A stretch of 64,000 nucleotides of DNA from Denitratimonas yunnanensis (SeqCode) (GTDB lineage: Bacteria; Pseudomonadota; Gammaproteobacteria; Xanthomonadales; Xanthomonadaceae): assembly GCA_026410415.1 (NCBI GenBank), contig JAPMLR010000001.1, positions 558,001 through 622,000 on the forward strand, given 5' to 3'. The translations under genes and the position numbers were made by a program. The notes beneath the pieces are model-generated. The model searched no databases. It was not told the origin of the DNA and saw only the letters and a program-made list of their open reading frames with translations. Every line of letters begins with the position of its first letter. The stretch's first letter is position 1. Shown piece by piece: positions 9,143-18,600 of the stretch.

Positions 9143-10201
9143 ATGCCGCCCCTGCTCCGTCCCGTCCGAACATTTGCGACCGTCCTTGGCCTTGCCGTTC
9201 TTTTGGCCGCCTGCGGAAAGAGCGCGCCCGCACCCACGGGCATGGGAAACCAGCCTGCCCTCGTCACCATCGGTGACGTCGTGCATGTGGAATGGCAGGA
9301 CGAAATCCAGGCACTCGGCACGGCCCAGGCGAACGAGTCGGTGACATTGACCGCCAAGGTCACCGAAACCGTGACGCGGGTGAATTTCCAGGATGGCGAC
9401 TTTGTCGAAGCCGGCACCGTACTGGTGGATCTGTCCGGCCGCGCCGAAGTGGCGCAGCTCGAAGCCGCGCAGGCCACCTTCGTCGAGGCGCGGCAACAGT
9501 ACGAGCGCCTGGCCGAACTGGTGAAGCAGGGTACCATCCCGCGCAGCCAGCTCGACACGCAGCTGTCGGTACGCGACGCCGCTCGGGCGCGGGCCGATGC
9601 CATTCGCGCGGCGTTGGCCGATCGCATCATCACCGCGCCGTTCGCCGGCGTGCTGGGTTTCCGGCGGGTCAGCCCTGGCGCATTGGTGACACCCGGCACG
9701 GTGATCGCCACGCTCGACGACATCCGCACCATCAAGCTCGACTTCGCCGTGCCGGAAGCGTACTTCGGACGCATCGCACCGGGCCTGACGATCCGCGCAC
9801 GCAGCGAGGCCTTTCGTGATCGCCTGTTCGAGGGAACCGTGACGGCCGTCGGCTCGCGCGTGGATCCGCTGACCCGCGCCGTCACCGTGCGGGCCGAGAT
9901 CGACAATCCCGACACGCTGTTGCGTCCGGGCATGTTGCTTTCGGTCCGGCTGCTGGAGCCGGCCCGCAACACTCTGGCGATCCCCGAGATCGCGGTGGTG
10001 CAAGTCGGCCAGCGTGCCTTCGTCTACCGGCTCGATGCCGAGGATCGCGTGTCGCAAGTCGAGGTGAGGCTGGGCGCACGCCGGCGCGGTGAGGTCGAGG
10101 TGCTCGAAGGACTGTCCGCCGGTGAACGGATCGTGGTCGAAGGCACGGTGAAGCTCCGCGAAGGTGCGAAGGTACGCATCGCGCCGGGCACCCGGGATTG
10201 A
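9143..10201 (+). CDS. RND efflux periplasmic adaptor (membrane fusion protein), lipoprotein
   Basis: A 352-residue HlyD/AcrA-type adaptor linking an RND pump to an outer-membrane channel. The ATG at 9143 is preferred because it starts a lipoprotein signal with lipobox LLAAC (Cys24). The frame stays open upstream to 8339 only because it runs antisense through the esterase gene. A biotinyl-lipoyl half-motif (VNFQDGDFVEAGTVLVDL) is followed by a short alpha-hairpin rich in Gln/Ala/Arg (about 100-150) and the second half-motif RIITAPFAGVLGFR. The C-terminal beta-barrel and membrane-proximal domains follow. The next gene, 13 bases downstream, is the cognate pump. No TolC-like gene is present, so an outer-membrane factor from elsewhere is implied. 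Confidence 0.95.
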   Translation: MPPLLRPVRTFATVLGLAVLLAACGKSAPAPTGMGNQPALVTIGDVVHVEWQDEIQALGTAQANESVTLTAKVTETVTRVNFQDGDFVEAGTVLVDLSGRAEVAQLEAAQATFVEARQQYERLAELVKQGTIPRSQLDTQLSVRDAARARADAIRAALADRIITAPFAGVLGFRRVSPGALVTPGTVIATLDDIRTIKLDFAVPEAYFGRIAPGLTIRARSEAFRDRLFEGTVTAVGSRVDPLTRAVTVRAEIDNPDTLLRPGMLLSVRLLEPARNTLAIPEIAVVQVGQRAFVYRLDAEDRVSQVEVRLGARRRGEVEVLEGLSAGERIVVEGTVKLREGAKVRIAPGTRD

Positions 10202-10214
10202 GGAGCCCGCAGCC

Positions 10215-13200
10215 ATGATCCTGTCGGACATCTCGATCAAACGCCCGGTGCTGGCGACAGTGATGAGCCTTCTGCTGATCGCTCTCGGCACGATGGCGTT
10301 CACACGCCTGACCCTGCGCGAACTTCCCGCCATCGATCCGCCGGTGGTGTCGGTGCAGGTGACCTACCCCGGCGCGTCTGCGGCGGTGGTGGAAAGCCGC
10401 GTCACGCAGGTGCTGGAAGACGCTGTCAGCGGCATCGAGGGCGTGGACACGCTGGAATCGCGAAGCGCCAATGGCCGCTCCAGCCTGACCATCGAATTCA
10501 CCCTCAATCGCGACATCGAAGCCGCCGCCAACGACGTGCGCGACGCGATCAGCCGCGTGCAGAACCGCATGCCTGACGAGGCCGACCCGCCCCGCATCGA
10601 AAAAGTGGAAGCCGACGCCGATCCGATTCTCTGGCTCAACATGAACTCCAGCGTCATGGACGAGCTGGAGCTGACCGATTACGCCAACCGCTACGTCGTG
10701 GACCGTCTGTCGGCACTGGATGGCGTGGCCAGCATCCGCGTCGGCGGCGAGCAGCGCTACTCGATGCGCATCTGGCTGGACCGGGAAGCACTGGCGGCGC
10801 GCGGTTTGACGGTGGCCGAGGTCGAGGGTGCGCTGCAACGGGAGAACATCGAGCTGCCTGCAGGCCGCATCGAGTCCGCCGACCGCGACTTCACCCTGCG
10901 CGTGGCGCGAGGCTACCTGGCGCCGGAAGACTTCGCCGCGCTCGTGCTGCGCAAGGGTGAAGACGGTTACCTGGTGCGTCTGGGCGACGTCGCCACGGTG
11001 GAGCGCGCCTCGTCCGAGCGGCGCTCGTATTTCCGCAGCAACGGGCAGCCCAATCTGGGCCTTGGCGTGGTGAAGACCTCCACCGCCAACGCACTGGACG
11101 TGGCCCGCGCCGCGCGTGCCGAAGCGGAGGAAATCCAGCGATCGCTGCCCGACGGCGTCAACATCTTCCCGGCCTTCGACAACACCGTGTTCATCGAAGC
11201 GGCGGTCGAACGGGTGTACTGGACGCTGGCCGAAGCGATGGCGCTGGTATTGCTGGTGATCTTCCTGTTCCTCGGCAGTTTCCGCGCCGCCCTGGTGCCC
11301 GCTGTCACCGTCCCGGTATGTCTGGTCTCGGCGTTCATCGCACTGTATGCCTTCGGTTTTTCGATCAACCTGCTGACCCTGCTGGCGCTGGTGTTGTGCA
11401 TCGGGCTGGTCGTGGATGACGCGATCGTCGTGCTGGAGAACATCCAGCGCCGCTGCGACCTCGGCGAGCCGCCTCTGGTCGCCGCGATGCGTGGCACGCG
11501 TCAGGTCGCGTTCGCGGTGATCGCCACCACCGCCGTGCTGGTCGCGGTGTTCCTGCCGGTGGGCTTCATGGAGGGGAACACCGGGCGCCTGTTCCGCGAG
11601 CTGTCCGTGGCGCTGGCCGCGGCGATCGCGATTTCCGCGTTCGTTGCATTGACCCTGACGCCAATGATGTCCTCCAAGCTGGTACGCCCGCAGCAACATG
11701 CCGGCGGGCTGATTGGCTGGATCAACGGACGCTTGAATCGGCTGTCGATCGGATACCGTCGCCAGATCGAACGCACCAGCAGAATGCCCCTCCTGTTTGC
11801 CTTGTTGATGCTCGGCGCCCTTGGCGTCAGTCTCGCACTGATGCGCGTGGTGCCCAGCGAGCTGGCACCACCGGAAGACCGTGGTGCGTTCTTCGTGACC
11901 GTGCAGGGCCCGGAGGGCGCGGGTTACGACTACAGCGTGCAGCAGATCCAGAAACTGGAAACCACCATGGCACCCTATCTGGGCGCGGGGCAGCCGCTGG
12001 AGCGGGTCAACACCCGCGTGCCCGGCGGCTTTGGTGGCAGCGAGGAAATGCACACGGGCATGGCGATCGTGTTCCTCAAGGACTGGCGACAGCGCGATGT
12101 CTCCACCGCGCAGGTCGTGGAACAGCTGCGCGGCGAGATGGGCGAAATTCCCGGCATCCGCGCCTTCCCGCAGGTGCGCTCTGGCCTGACCCGCAGCCGC
12201 GGTCAGCCCTTCAGCGTGGTACTCGGCGGCCCGGACTACGAAGAACTTGCAGAGTGGCGCGATCGGATACTGGCACGGGCCGAGGAAAACCCCGGTCTGT
12301 TCGCGGTGGATTCCGATTACAAGGAAACCCGCCCGCAGGTGCGCGTGAACATCGACCGCGCACGTGCAGCCGATCTCGGCATTTCGGTGCAGGACGTGGG
12401 TCGCACGCTTGAAACACTGATGGGGTCCCGTCGTGTCACCACCTATGTCGACGCCGGCGAAGAATACGACGTGATCCTGCAGGCGCAGAGCTCCGATCGC
12501 GGCGCGCCGACGGATCTGGAGAACATCCACCTGCGCACCCGCAGCGGGGATCTCGTGCCGCTGGCCAGCGTGGTCACGCTGACCGAATTGGCGGAGCCGG
12601 GCACGCTCAACCGCTTCAACCGTCTGCGCGCGATCACCATTTCCGGCGGACTTGCACCCGGCTACACATTGGGCGAAGCGATCGAATGGGTCCGGCAGGT
12701 GGCCGATGAAGAATTGCCCGATGTGGCCCAGATCGACTTCAAGGGCGAATCGCGCGAATACCAGCAGGCAGGCGGTGCGGTGATCTTTACCTTCGCGATG
12801 GCCTTGCTGATCGTGTATCTGGTGCTGGCGGCCCAGTTCGAGAGCTTCATCCATCCGGTGGTGATCATGCTGACCGTGCCGCTGGCCGTGCTCGGCGCGC
12901 TGATCGGACTGTGGATCACCGGTGGATCGCTCAATCTGTTCAGTCAGATCGGCATCGTGATGCTGGTGGGATTGGCCGCCAAGAACGGCATCCTGATCGT
13001 CGAATTCGCCAACCAGCTGCGCGATGAGGGGCGCAGCGTGGACGATGCCATTGCCGAAGCGGCATCGGTGCGCCTGCGCCCGATCCTGATGACCTCGGTG
13101 GCCACCATCATGGGCGCGGTGCCACTCGTCGTGGCAGGCGGACCGGGCTCGGCCAGTCGCGGCACGATCGGCGTCGTGGTCATTTCCGGCGTGGCGTTCT

Positions 13201-13334
13201 CCACGCTTCTGTCGCTTTATGTCGTGCCGGCGTTCTACAGGCTGTTGGCGCCGCACACTCGCTCGCCGGAAGCGCTGGCCCGCAAGATCGCCTCGCTGGA
13301 AGAAACCACGCCGGCCGTCGGAGGCCACGCATGA
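10215..13334 (+). CDS. RND multidrug efflux inner-membrane transporter (HAE1 type)
   Basis: A 1039-residue proton-driven RND exporter of the AcrB/MexB superfamily, with the standard duplicated layout of 12 membrane helices and two large periplasmic loops. The N-terminal MILSDISIKRPVLATVMSLL is typical. The proton-relay Asp pair is Asp401-Asp402 in GLVVDDAIVVLENIQRR of TM4, and the matching TM10 Lys region is GLAAKNGILIVEFANQLRD. The ribosome site GAGGAG overlaps the stop codon of the adaptor gene, indicating coupled translation. The 5' extension to 10164 is rejected because it overlaps the adaptor. Its last four bases overlap the start of the RNA methyltransferase gene. Drug specificity cannot be read from the sequence. 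Confidence 0.97.
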   Translation: MILSDISIKRPVLATVMSLLLIALGTMAFTRLTLRELPAIDPPVVSVQVTYPGASAAVVESRVTQVLEDAVSGIEGVDTLESRSANGRSSLTIEFTLNRDIEAAANDVRDAISRVQNRMPDEADPPRIEKVEADADPILWLNMNSSVMDELELTDYANRYVVDRLSALDGVASIRVGGEQRYSMRIWLDREALAARGLTVAEVEGALQRENIELPAGRIESADRDFTLRVARGYLAPEDFAALVLRKGEDGYLVRLGDVATVERASSERRSYFRSNGQPNLGLGVVKTSTANALDVARAARAEAEEIQRSLPDGVNIFPAFDNTVFIEAAVERVYWTLAEAMALVLLVIFLFLGSFRAALVPAVTVPVCLVSAFIALYAFGFSINLLTLLALVLCIGLVVDDAIVVLENIQRRCDLGEPPLVAAMRGTRQVAFAVIATTAVLVAVFLPVGFMEGNTGRLFRELSVALAAAIAISAFVALTLTPMMSSKLVRPQQHAGGLIGWINGRLNRLSIGYRRQIERTSRMPLLFALLMLGALGVSLALMRVVPSELAPPEDRGAFFVTVQGPEGAGYDYSVQQIQKLETTMAPYLGAGQPLERVNTRVPGGFGGSEEMHTGMAIVFLKDWRQRDVSTAQVVEQLRGEMGEIPGIRAFPQVRSGLTRSRGQPFSVVLGGPDYEELAEWRDRILARAEENPGLFAVDSDYKETRPQVRVNIDRARAADLGISVQDVGRTLETLMGSRRVTTYVDAGEEYDVILQAQSSDRGAPTDLENIHLRTRSGDLVPLASVVTLTELAEPGTLNRFNRLRAITISGGLAPGYTLGEAIEWVRQVADEELPDVAQIDFKGESREYQQAGGAVIFTFAMALLIVYLVLAAQFESFIHPVVIMLTVPLAVLGALIGLWITGGSLNLFSQIGIVMLVGLAAKNGILIVEFANQLRDEGRSVDDAIAEAASVRLRPILMTSVATIMGAVPLVVAGGPGSASRGTIGVVVISGVAFSTLLSLYVVPAFYRLLAPHTRSPEALARKIASLEETTPAVGGHA

Positions 13335-14248
13335 ACGGAAACGGACCCATCTGGCCAACCTTGCCGCGCGGCGAGCGCCCGGACAAACGACAGCGCGAAA
13401 GGGAGCGGGAGCGTGGCAGCAAGCCCGGCATCCCGCGTTCTGCGAGAGGCGCAGGCACCCCTCCGGCACCGGAGACACCGCCGCACCAGGATGCGCCACG
13501 CCCACGCGACCCGCGCCGTGATGAACTGCGGGTCTTCGGTCTCAATGCCTGCCTCGCCGCCTTCGCGGCTCGACCGCACGACCTGCGCAAGGCCTATCTC
13601 AGCGCTTCGCGCATGGGTGCGCTGCGCGAGCTGATGGCGTACTGCGTCGCCCAGCGACTCGGTTACCGCGTGGTGGAAGACGAGGATCTCGCGCGCCTCA
13701 CCGGCAGTAGCCATCATGAAGGCGTATGCTTGGACATGCGCCGACCTCCGGAACTCGCGATAGACGCATTGATCGCAAGTCTCCGCCCCTCCGGGCCAGC
13801 GTGCCTGCTGTGGCTCGATGGCGTCGGCAACCCGCACAACTTCGGCGCAGTGCTGCGTTCGGCCGCACATTTCGGCGTGGCAGCCGTGTTGCTGCCCGAG
13901 GACTCGGAGCTCGCGTTGTCCGGCGCGACCTGCCGCGTGGCGGAAGGCGGCGCGGAAGCAGTGCCGCTGGTACGACTTGGCGACCCGAGTCAGGCCATCG
14001 TCGCGCTGCATGCCGTCGGGTTCCAGCTGGCCGCGACCGTGCCGCGCGACGGTGAATCGGTGTTCGCCACACGCCTGCCCGAGCGCACCGTGTTCGTGCT
14101 CGGTGCCGAGCGGGAAGGCATGCAGCAGGGTTTGATCGCGCAGTGCGACCGACGCCTGACGATTCCCGGCAGCGGCAAGGTCGAAAGTCTCAATATCGCC
14201 AGTGCCGTCGCGGTGTTGCTGGGCGTGTTCGCGTCACGCATCGCCTGA
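13331..14248 (+). CDS. TrmH/SpoU-family RNA 2'-O-methyltransferase
   Basis: A 305-residue SPOUT-class methyltransferase that adds a 2'-O-methyl group to tRNA or rRNA using S-adenosylmethionine. All three SpoU motifs are present in the second half: LDGVGNPHNFGAVLRSA, FVLGAEREGM and IPGSGKVESLNIASA. A substrate-binding domain starts at about residue 64 (LRVFGLNACLAAF). The first 60 residues are a very basic, Arg/Pro-rich disordered tail containing RERERERG, longer than in most family members and probably RNA-contacting. The ATG overlaps the RND pump stop by four bases (ATGA), so its translation is coupled to an efflux operon, which is an unexpected pairing. The exact modified nucleotide is not known from sequence. 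Confidence 0.93.
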   Translation: MNGNGPIWPTLPRGERPDKRQRERERERGSKPGIPRSARGAGTPPAPETPPHQDAPRPRDPRRDELRVFGLNACLAAFAARPHDLRKAYLSASRMGALRELMAYCVAQRLGYRVVEDEDLARLTGSSHHEGVCLDMRRPPELAIDALIASLRPSGPACLLWLDGVGNPHNFGAVLRSAAHFGVAAVLLPEDSELALSGATCRVAEGGAEAVPLVRLGDPSQAIVALHAVGFQLAATVPRDGESVFATRLPERTVFVLGAEREGMQQGLIAQCDRRLTIPGSGKVESLNIASAVAVLLGVFASRIA

Positions 14249-14370
14249 TACAACCCGCAGGTCACGTCACTCGCGTGGCGCGTGTTGGCGTTGGCGTTGG
14301 CGAAACGAAGCTGGACACCTTGCGGTGAACATTCATCCACATCGCGTTATGGTTCCCGGCGTTTTCGCCG

Positions 14371-15621
14371 ATGGGTTTCCGCATGCCTTCCAGCCTCCGC
14401 CTGTTCCTCGCCGCCATCGTGTTCGTCGCCCTGCTCTGTTCTTGGGACGCGAGCGCGTCGGCGCCGCGTTTTGCGGTGGATTACACCGTCGCCTTCCTGC
14501 CCGAGGATGGCGAGGCAGAGGTCAGCATCGAACTGACTCCCGGCAAGACACGTGTCTCGCGACTGGTGTTCACGATGCCGGAAGCGCGTTATTCGGGCAT
14601 CGAAGGCGATGGCCAGGTCGAGCGCGACGGTCAGCACCTGCGCTGGGAGCCGCCTCGCGGGGGCGGCACACTGCGTTATCGCTACCGCATCGACAGGAAG
14701 CGCAACAACGGCAGCTACGACGCCCGCATCACACGCGACTGGGTGATCGTACGCGGGGATGGTCTGGTGCCGCCGGCCCGTGTCACCGCAACCAGAGATG
14801 CGCGATCGGACGCCACGCTGCGGCTGCGTCTTCCTTCGGGCTGGACCCACGCCGACACACCCTGGTTGGCGACAGCCGATGGCAAGCGCTACACCGTCAC
14901 CAATGACGAGCGCACCCTCGCCCGCCCTACCGGCTGGATCATTGCCGGCGACATCGGCACCCGCCGCGACACGGTGGAAGGCATGGAAATCAGTGTCGCC
15001 GCGCCGAAAGGACTGTCCACCCACCGCATGGACCTGCTCGCGATGCTCACGGCCACCGCACCGGCCATGCTGGATGCGTTCGGCACGCTGCCGGAGAAGA
15101 TCCTCGTGGTGCGCGCCGGTGACCCGATGTGGCGTGGCGGCCTCTCCGGCCCACGCTCGCTGTGGATGCATTCGGACCGCCCGCTGATCAGCGAGAACGG
15201 ATCGTCCACATTGATGCACGAGGTCGTGCATGTGGTCACACGCATCCGCGGCGTTGCGGGCGATGACTGGATATCCGAAGGGCTGGCCGAGTACTACGGC
15301 ATGGAGCTGCTGCACCGCGCCGGCCTGCTCAGCCAGGCGCGCTTCGACAAGGCCATCGCCTGGATGCGCCGCCATGGCCGCGACACCCGAACCTTGCACG
15401 CATCCAGTTCCGCCGGACCGCGCACCGCGCGCGCGGTCGCGCTGTTCGCCGATCTGGATGCCGAAATCCGGAAGCGCACCAAGGATCGGCACAACCTCGA
15501 CCCTGTGGCACGCGCGCTGATGCGCGATGGACAGCGCGTTTCCACTGCCGACCTGCGCGTGGCCGTCGAAGGCGTGTTGGGCGGAGAGTCGAGCGTTCTC
15601 TCCACCTCCCTGCTGGATTGA
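14371..15621 (+). CDS. Secreted metallopeptidase-like protein with HEVVH motif
   Basis: A 416-residue exported protein. The start MGFRMPSSLRLFLAAI (ATG at 14371, alternative at 14383) gives a signal peptide ending near SASA. The first 220 residues look like beta-sandwich sequence. The second half carries a gluzincin zinc site: HEVVH with His283, Glu284 and His287. It is followed after 15 residues by Glu303 in the phrase WISEGLAEYYG, which resembles the third ligand motif of M1/M61-like peptidases. The spacing is a little shorter than in M1, so activity is likely but unproven. No close family is recognised. It follows the methyltransferase after 122 bases containing a short GTTGGC tandem and may be a separate unit. 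Confidence 0.8.
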   Translation: MGFRMPSSLRLFLAAIVFVALLCSWDASASAPRFAVDYTVAFLPEDGEAEVSIELTPGKTRVSRLVFTMPEARYSGIEGDGQVERDGQHLRWEPPRGGGTLRYRYRIDRKRNNGSYDARITRDWVIVRGDGLVPPARVTATRDARSDATLRLRLPSGWTHADTPWLATADGKRYTVTNDERTLARPTGWIIAGDIGTRRDTVEGMEISVAAPKGLSTHRMDLLAMLTATAPAMLDAFGTLPEKILVVRAGDPMWRGGLSGPRSLWMHSDRPLISENGSSTLMHEVVHVVTRIRGVAGDDWISEGLAEYYGMELLHRAGLLSQARFDKAIAWMRRHGRDTRTLHASSSAGPRTARAVALFADLDAEIRKRTKDRHNLDPVARALMRDGQRVSTADLRVAVEGVLGGESSVLSTSLLD

Positions 15622-15624
15622 CCA

Positions 15625-15657
15625 GCCGCTCCTTCTCCGCGAGGGCGAAGGAGCGGC
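15625..15657. terminator. Hairpin between convergent genes
   Basis: Arms 15625-15635 and 15647-15657 form a perfect 11-bp stem with an 11-base loop, lying in the 45-base gap between two convergent genes. There is no T-run on either side. It is probably a bidirectional transcript end or mRNA-protecting hairpin, but the termination role is inferred from position only. Confidence 0.55.
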
Positions 15658-15666
15658 CGTCGGCCA

Positions 15667-18600
15667 TCAGTTTGCCGGGCAGGCAGCCGGCGTTCCTGCG
15701 ACAACGCGAATGGTCTGCTCCCCGAGCACGGTGCCGCTCTGTCGGTCGATCAGGAACAGCTTGTCGTTGTTGAGCAGCCAATTGCCGGTCTCGCGCGAAC
15801 CTCTTGGACCACCGCCATACCAGCGCGTGCCGTCGATCGTGCGCAAGCGGATATCGATGGAACGGTTGCTGAGCCGGGTCACATCCCAGGCAACGCGCGC
15901 AATGCCCTTGCCATCGCCATCGCAATCCCGAATCGGATTCGGTGTGGCGGTGAAAGTCACCTTGTCGCAACCCAGCGCATTCACGTCGAGCGTGGCGCTG
16001 GCGTGCTCGGCGCCGTTGGCATGATTGCGCAGGCGGACTTTCGCGCCCTTGCCCACCAACACTTCCATCGACCCACGACGTGACGCGGGGAAGAAGTGGC
16101 GTGTGCTACCGCCATCCTCCAGGGTCAGACGCAATTTTTCCGGGGTGTTCGCCGTGACGTTCCAATAAACCCGAGTGGCGGCCTTCAGATCGCTGCTGCA
16201 CGTCATCGCGGGCGATGGATCGAAGGCGACGAATCGGGTTGGACACCCGGCCGTGGTCACGCTGGCTTCGGCGATGTCCAGCAATGCCCCGGTATCGGCA
16301 TCGAGGAGGAAGAAGCGACTTCCATCACGCGCCCATTTGCCGGTGGTGGCGGCACTGTTGAGGATCGAGGACGAGGCGAAGGCGCTGCCGGCGAGGCTGC
16401 CTGAACGTATCTGGATTCGTTTCACGCCTGTGCCACGCACGTCCCAGCGCAGCCGCGCGCGGGCGAGGCCGGTGCCATCGCATTGCTTCACCGACGCGAT
16501 CGTCAGCAGCCCCCTGCCAGCCAGCAACGGCTGTATCCGTTGATCCATCAATGCACGTTGATGCGGCGAGAACCGCGGGCTGTTGTAGCGCATCGTCGAA
16601 TGAAAGGTGGAACGGTAAACGCCGCTGCTCTGGTACGCCCCGCCCTCGTACAGGCCGATACCAGTGGCTCCCGGCGCTGTCGGCTGTTGGGTACTGAAGC
16701 CTCCCGGCAGAAGGTCACGCCACGGCACCACGCGCCGGTCCAGACTCCGACTCATGTGGTTGCCCCACGGCGTAGCGCCCAGCAACGGATCGGGAAATTC
16801 GTCGTACTCGTCGGCCAGCTCGCCCACCTTGTGTCCGAACTCATGCGCCGGGGTGGCCGTATTCGGCGAACCGGCAATCGGTCCGGCATTGGCCAGAATG
16901 AAAGAGTTGGCCCGCCCCACCGGGATCGGCTGGTTGATCAGCACCACGACGGTATCGAACGACGGCAACACCTCGGCCGCCAACTGACTGGCCCGGCTGT
17001 AGTCGACCGACAATAACCAGCGCCCCGTCTCCACGGCTGCTCCCAGTAGCGTATCGCGCGAAACAACACGACCTGATCCCGGGACGTCGACGCTGGTCCC
17101 GGCCTGCTCGGAATAGGCCAGATAGGTCCACGCGCGGAAGAGGTGCCGATGCTCGCGCCAGTAATCGAACGCAAGCACCGCGCGCAGGTAGTCGCGTGCA
17201 TTGCGGAAGAAAATCTGGGCCTCGCCGATGTTCAGCGCGCCATCGCCGTTGAGATCGTTGAATGGTTCGTTGTTGACGCTGGCATCGCTTCCGGGCGTTG
17301 GCGATGGCGCGTTTCCGTACGTGGCGTACGGCTCACTGGAGTCCCAAACGCCATTCTGGTTCAGGTCGTAATACAACACGCCATCCCAGACGCCGTTGCC
17401 ATTGCGATCGGTGAAGGTTTCATTGCGCGAGGTGAAGCCGTCGCCGATGAACAGGATGTCGTGACGCTCGCCTTCCGGCGCGCCCCAGAGGCGCTGGAGG
17501 CGCCGGTCCTCCGACACCTGTGGCTCGAAATCGAGGACTTGAGTGAACGTCACATCACGGGTGAATGAACCCGTCACCGTGGACAAGGTTTCGTAATGAC
17601 CCAGTGCGTTGCCGTCAGCCGGGGCACCAAACCAGTAGGTGCACCCGTCGCAGGCCGGCAGATCGAAACCGCCGTCAGCGCCGGAATTGCCCCAGTCGAA
17701 TGCGTTTTGCCCCTGATCGTAGGCCACGTAAGGGATCGCGGACACCGCCTGGCCCGCAGCATTGCGCGTCTTTCCCTTCCAACGCACGGAGGCCGATGAC
17801 GGGGACAAACCGATCGTGACCACGCCCCCCTCACGCGCCGTGAATGCCTCGCTGGTCCATGACGGCAGGCCCGGTGTGTGCATGCGCACGCGGTAGGTCC
17901 GCCCGTTGGGAACATGGAGGTCGGCAACCACGCGTACGCCTTGTGCAGACGTTGCGTGGTTTCCGGGGTTGCGCGAGGTCGCCACCACGGTGCTGCCCGA
18001 CAGCAGTTCGAACCAGCGCCCACGGAAATGGCGGGTATCACCGGCGACCCACGCACTTTCCAATGTCATCTTCGCGATCTGGCTGGCGACCAGTTTCAGC
18101 TCCAGCGACATCGGGCCCGATACCGTGAACGTCTTCGGAGCGATGCCATGCCCGTAAAGGTGAAGGTTCAGGTAATCATTGCCTCGGTACCCCTGAGCAT
18201 TCGGCCTGATCCGTACGGTGTATTGCCCGGCAGGCAACGTCAGCGATGCGGTTCCCTGCGCATTGGCATGCGCCGCGATCAGGAATTTGTCGTCCTGCCA
18301 GAACTCCACGCGGCCATAGGCCAGCGGCTGCGCATCCGGTGCTTTCAAGGACACGGAGATCGCATGACGCAACGGCACGTACAGATTCCGGGTCAGATCC
18401 GTATTTCCCGAATCCACAACGACTGGCGCCGGCCATATCTCGGTATTGCGGCCCGCCTCGACGATGTGTCGCGTTTCGCGCCGCAACAGGCTGGAAAAGC
18501 CACTTGACGCCGAGTTGCTCGACGGCAGCCCCGTGCCATTGATATCCATCACGCGCACGACGGCGTCGGCCACGACCGGGCCGCCTGCGCGCTCGCGCAC

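Noticed and set aside
9882..13505. Minus-strand open frame of 1207 codons opposite the RND pump
   Set aside because: His/Gln/Arg-rich shadow of a GC-rich gene; no domain, no ribosome site, and the plus-strand frame is a clear RND transporter.
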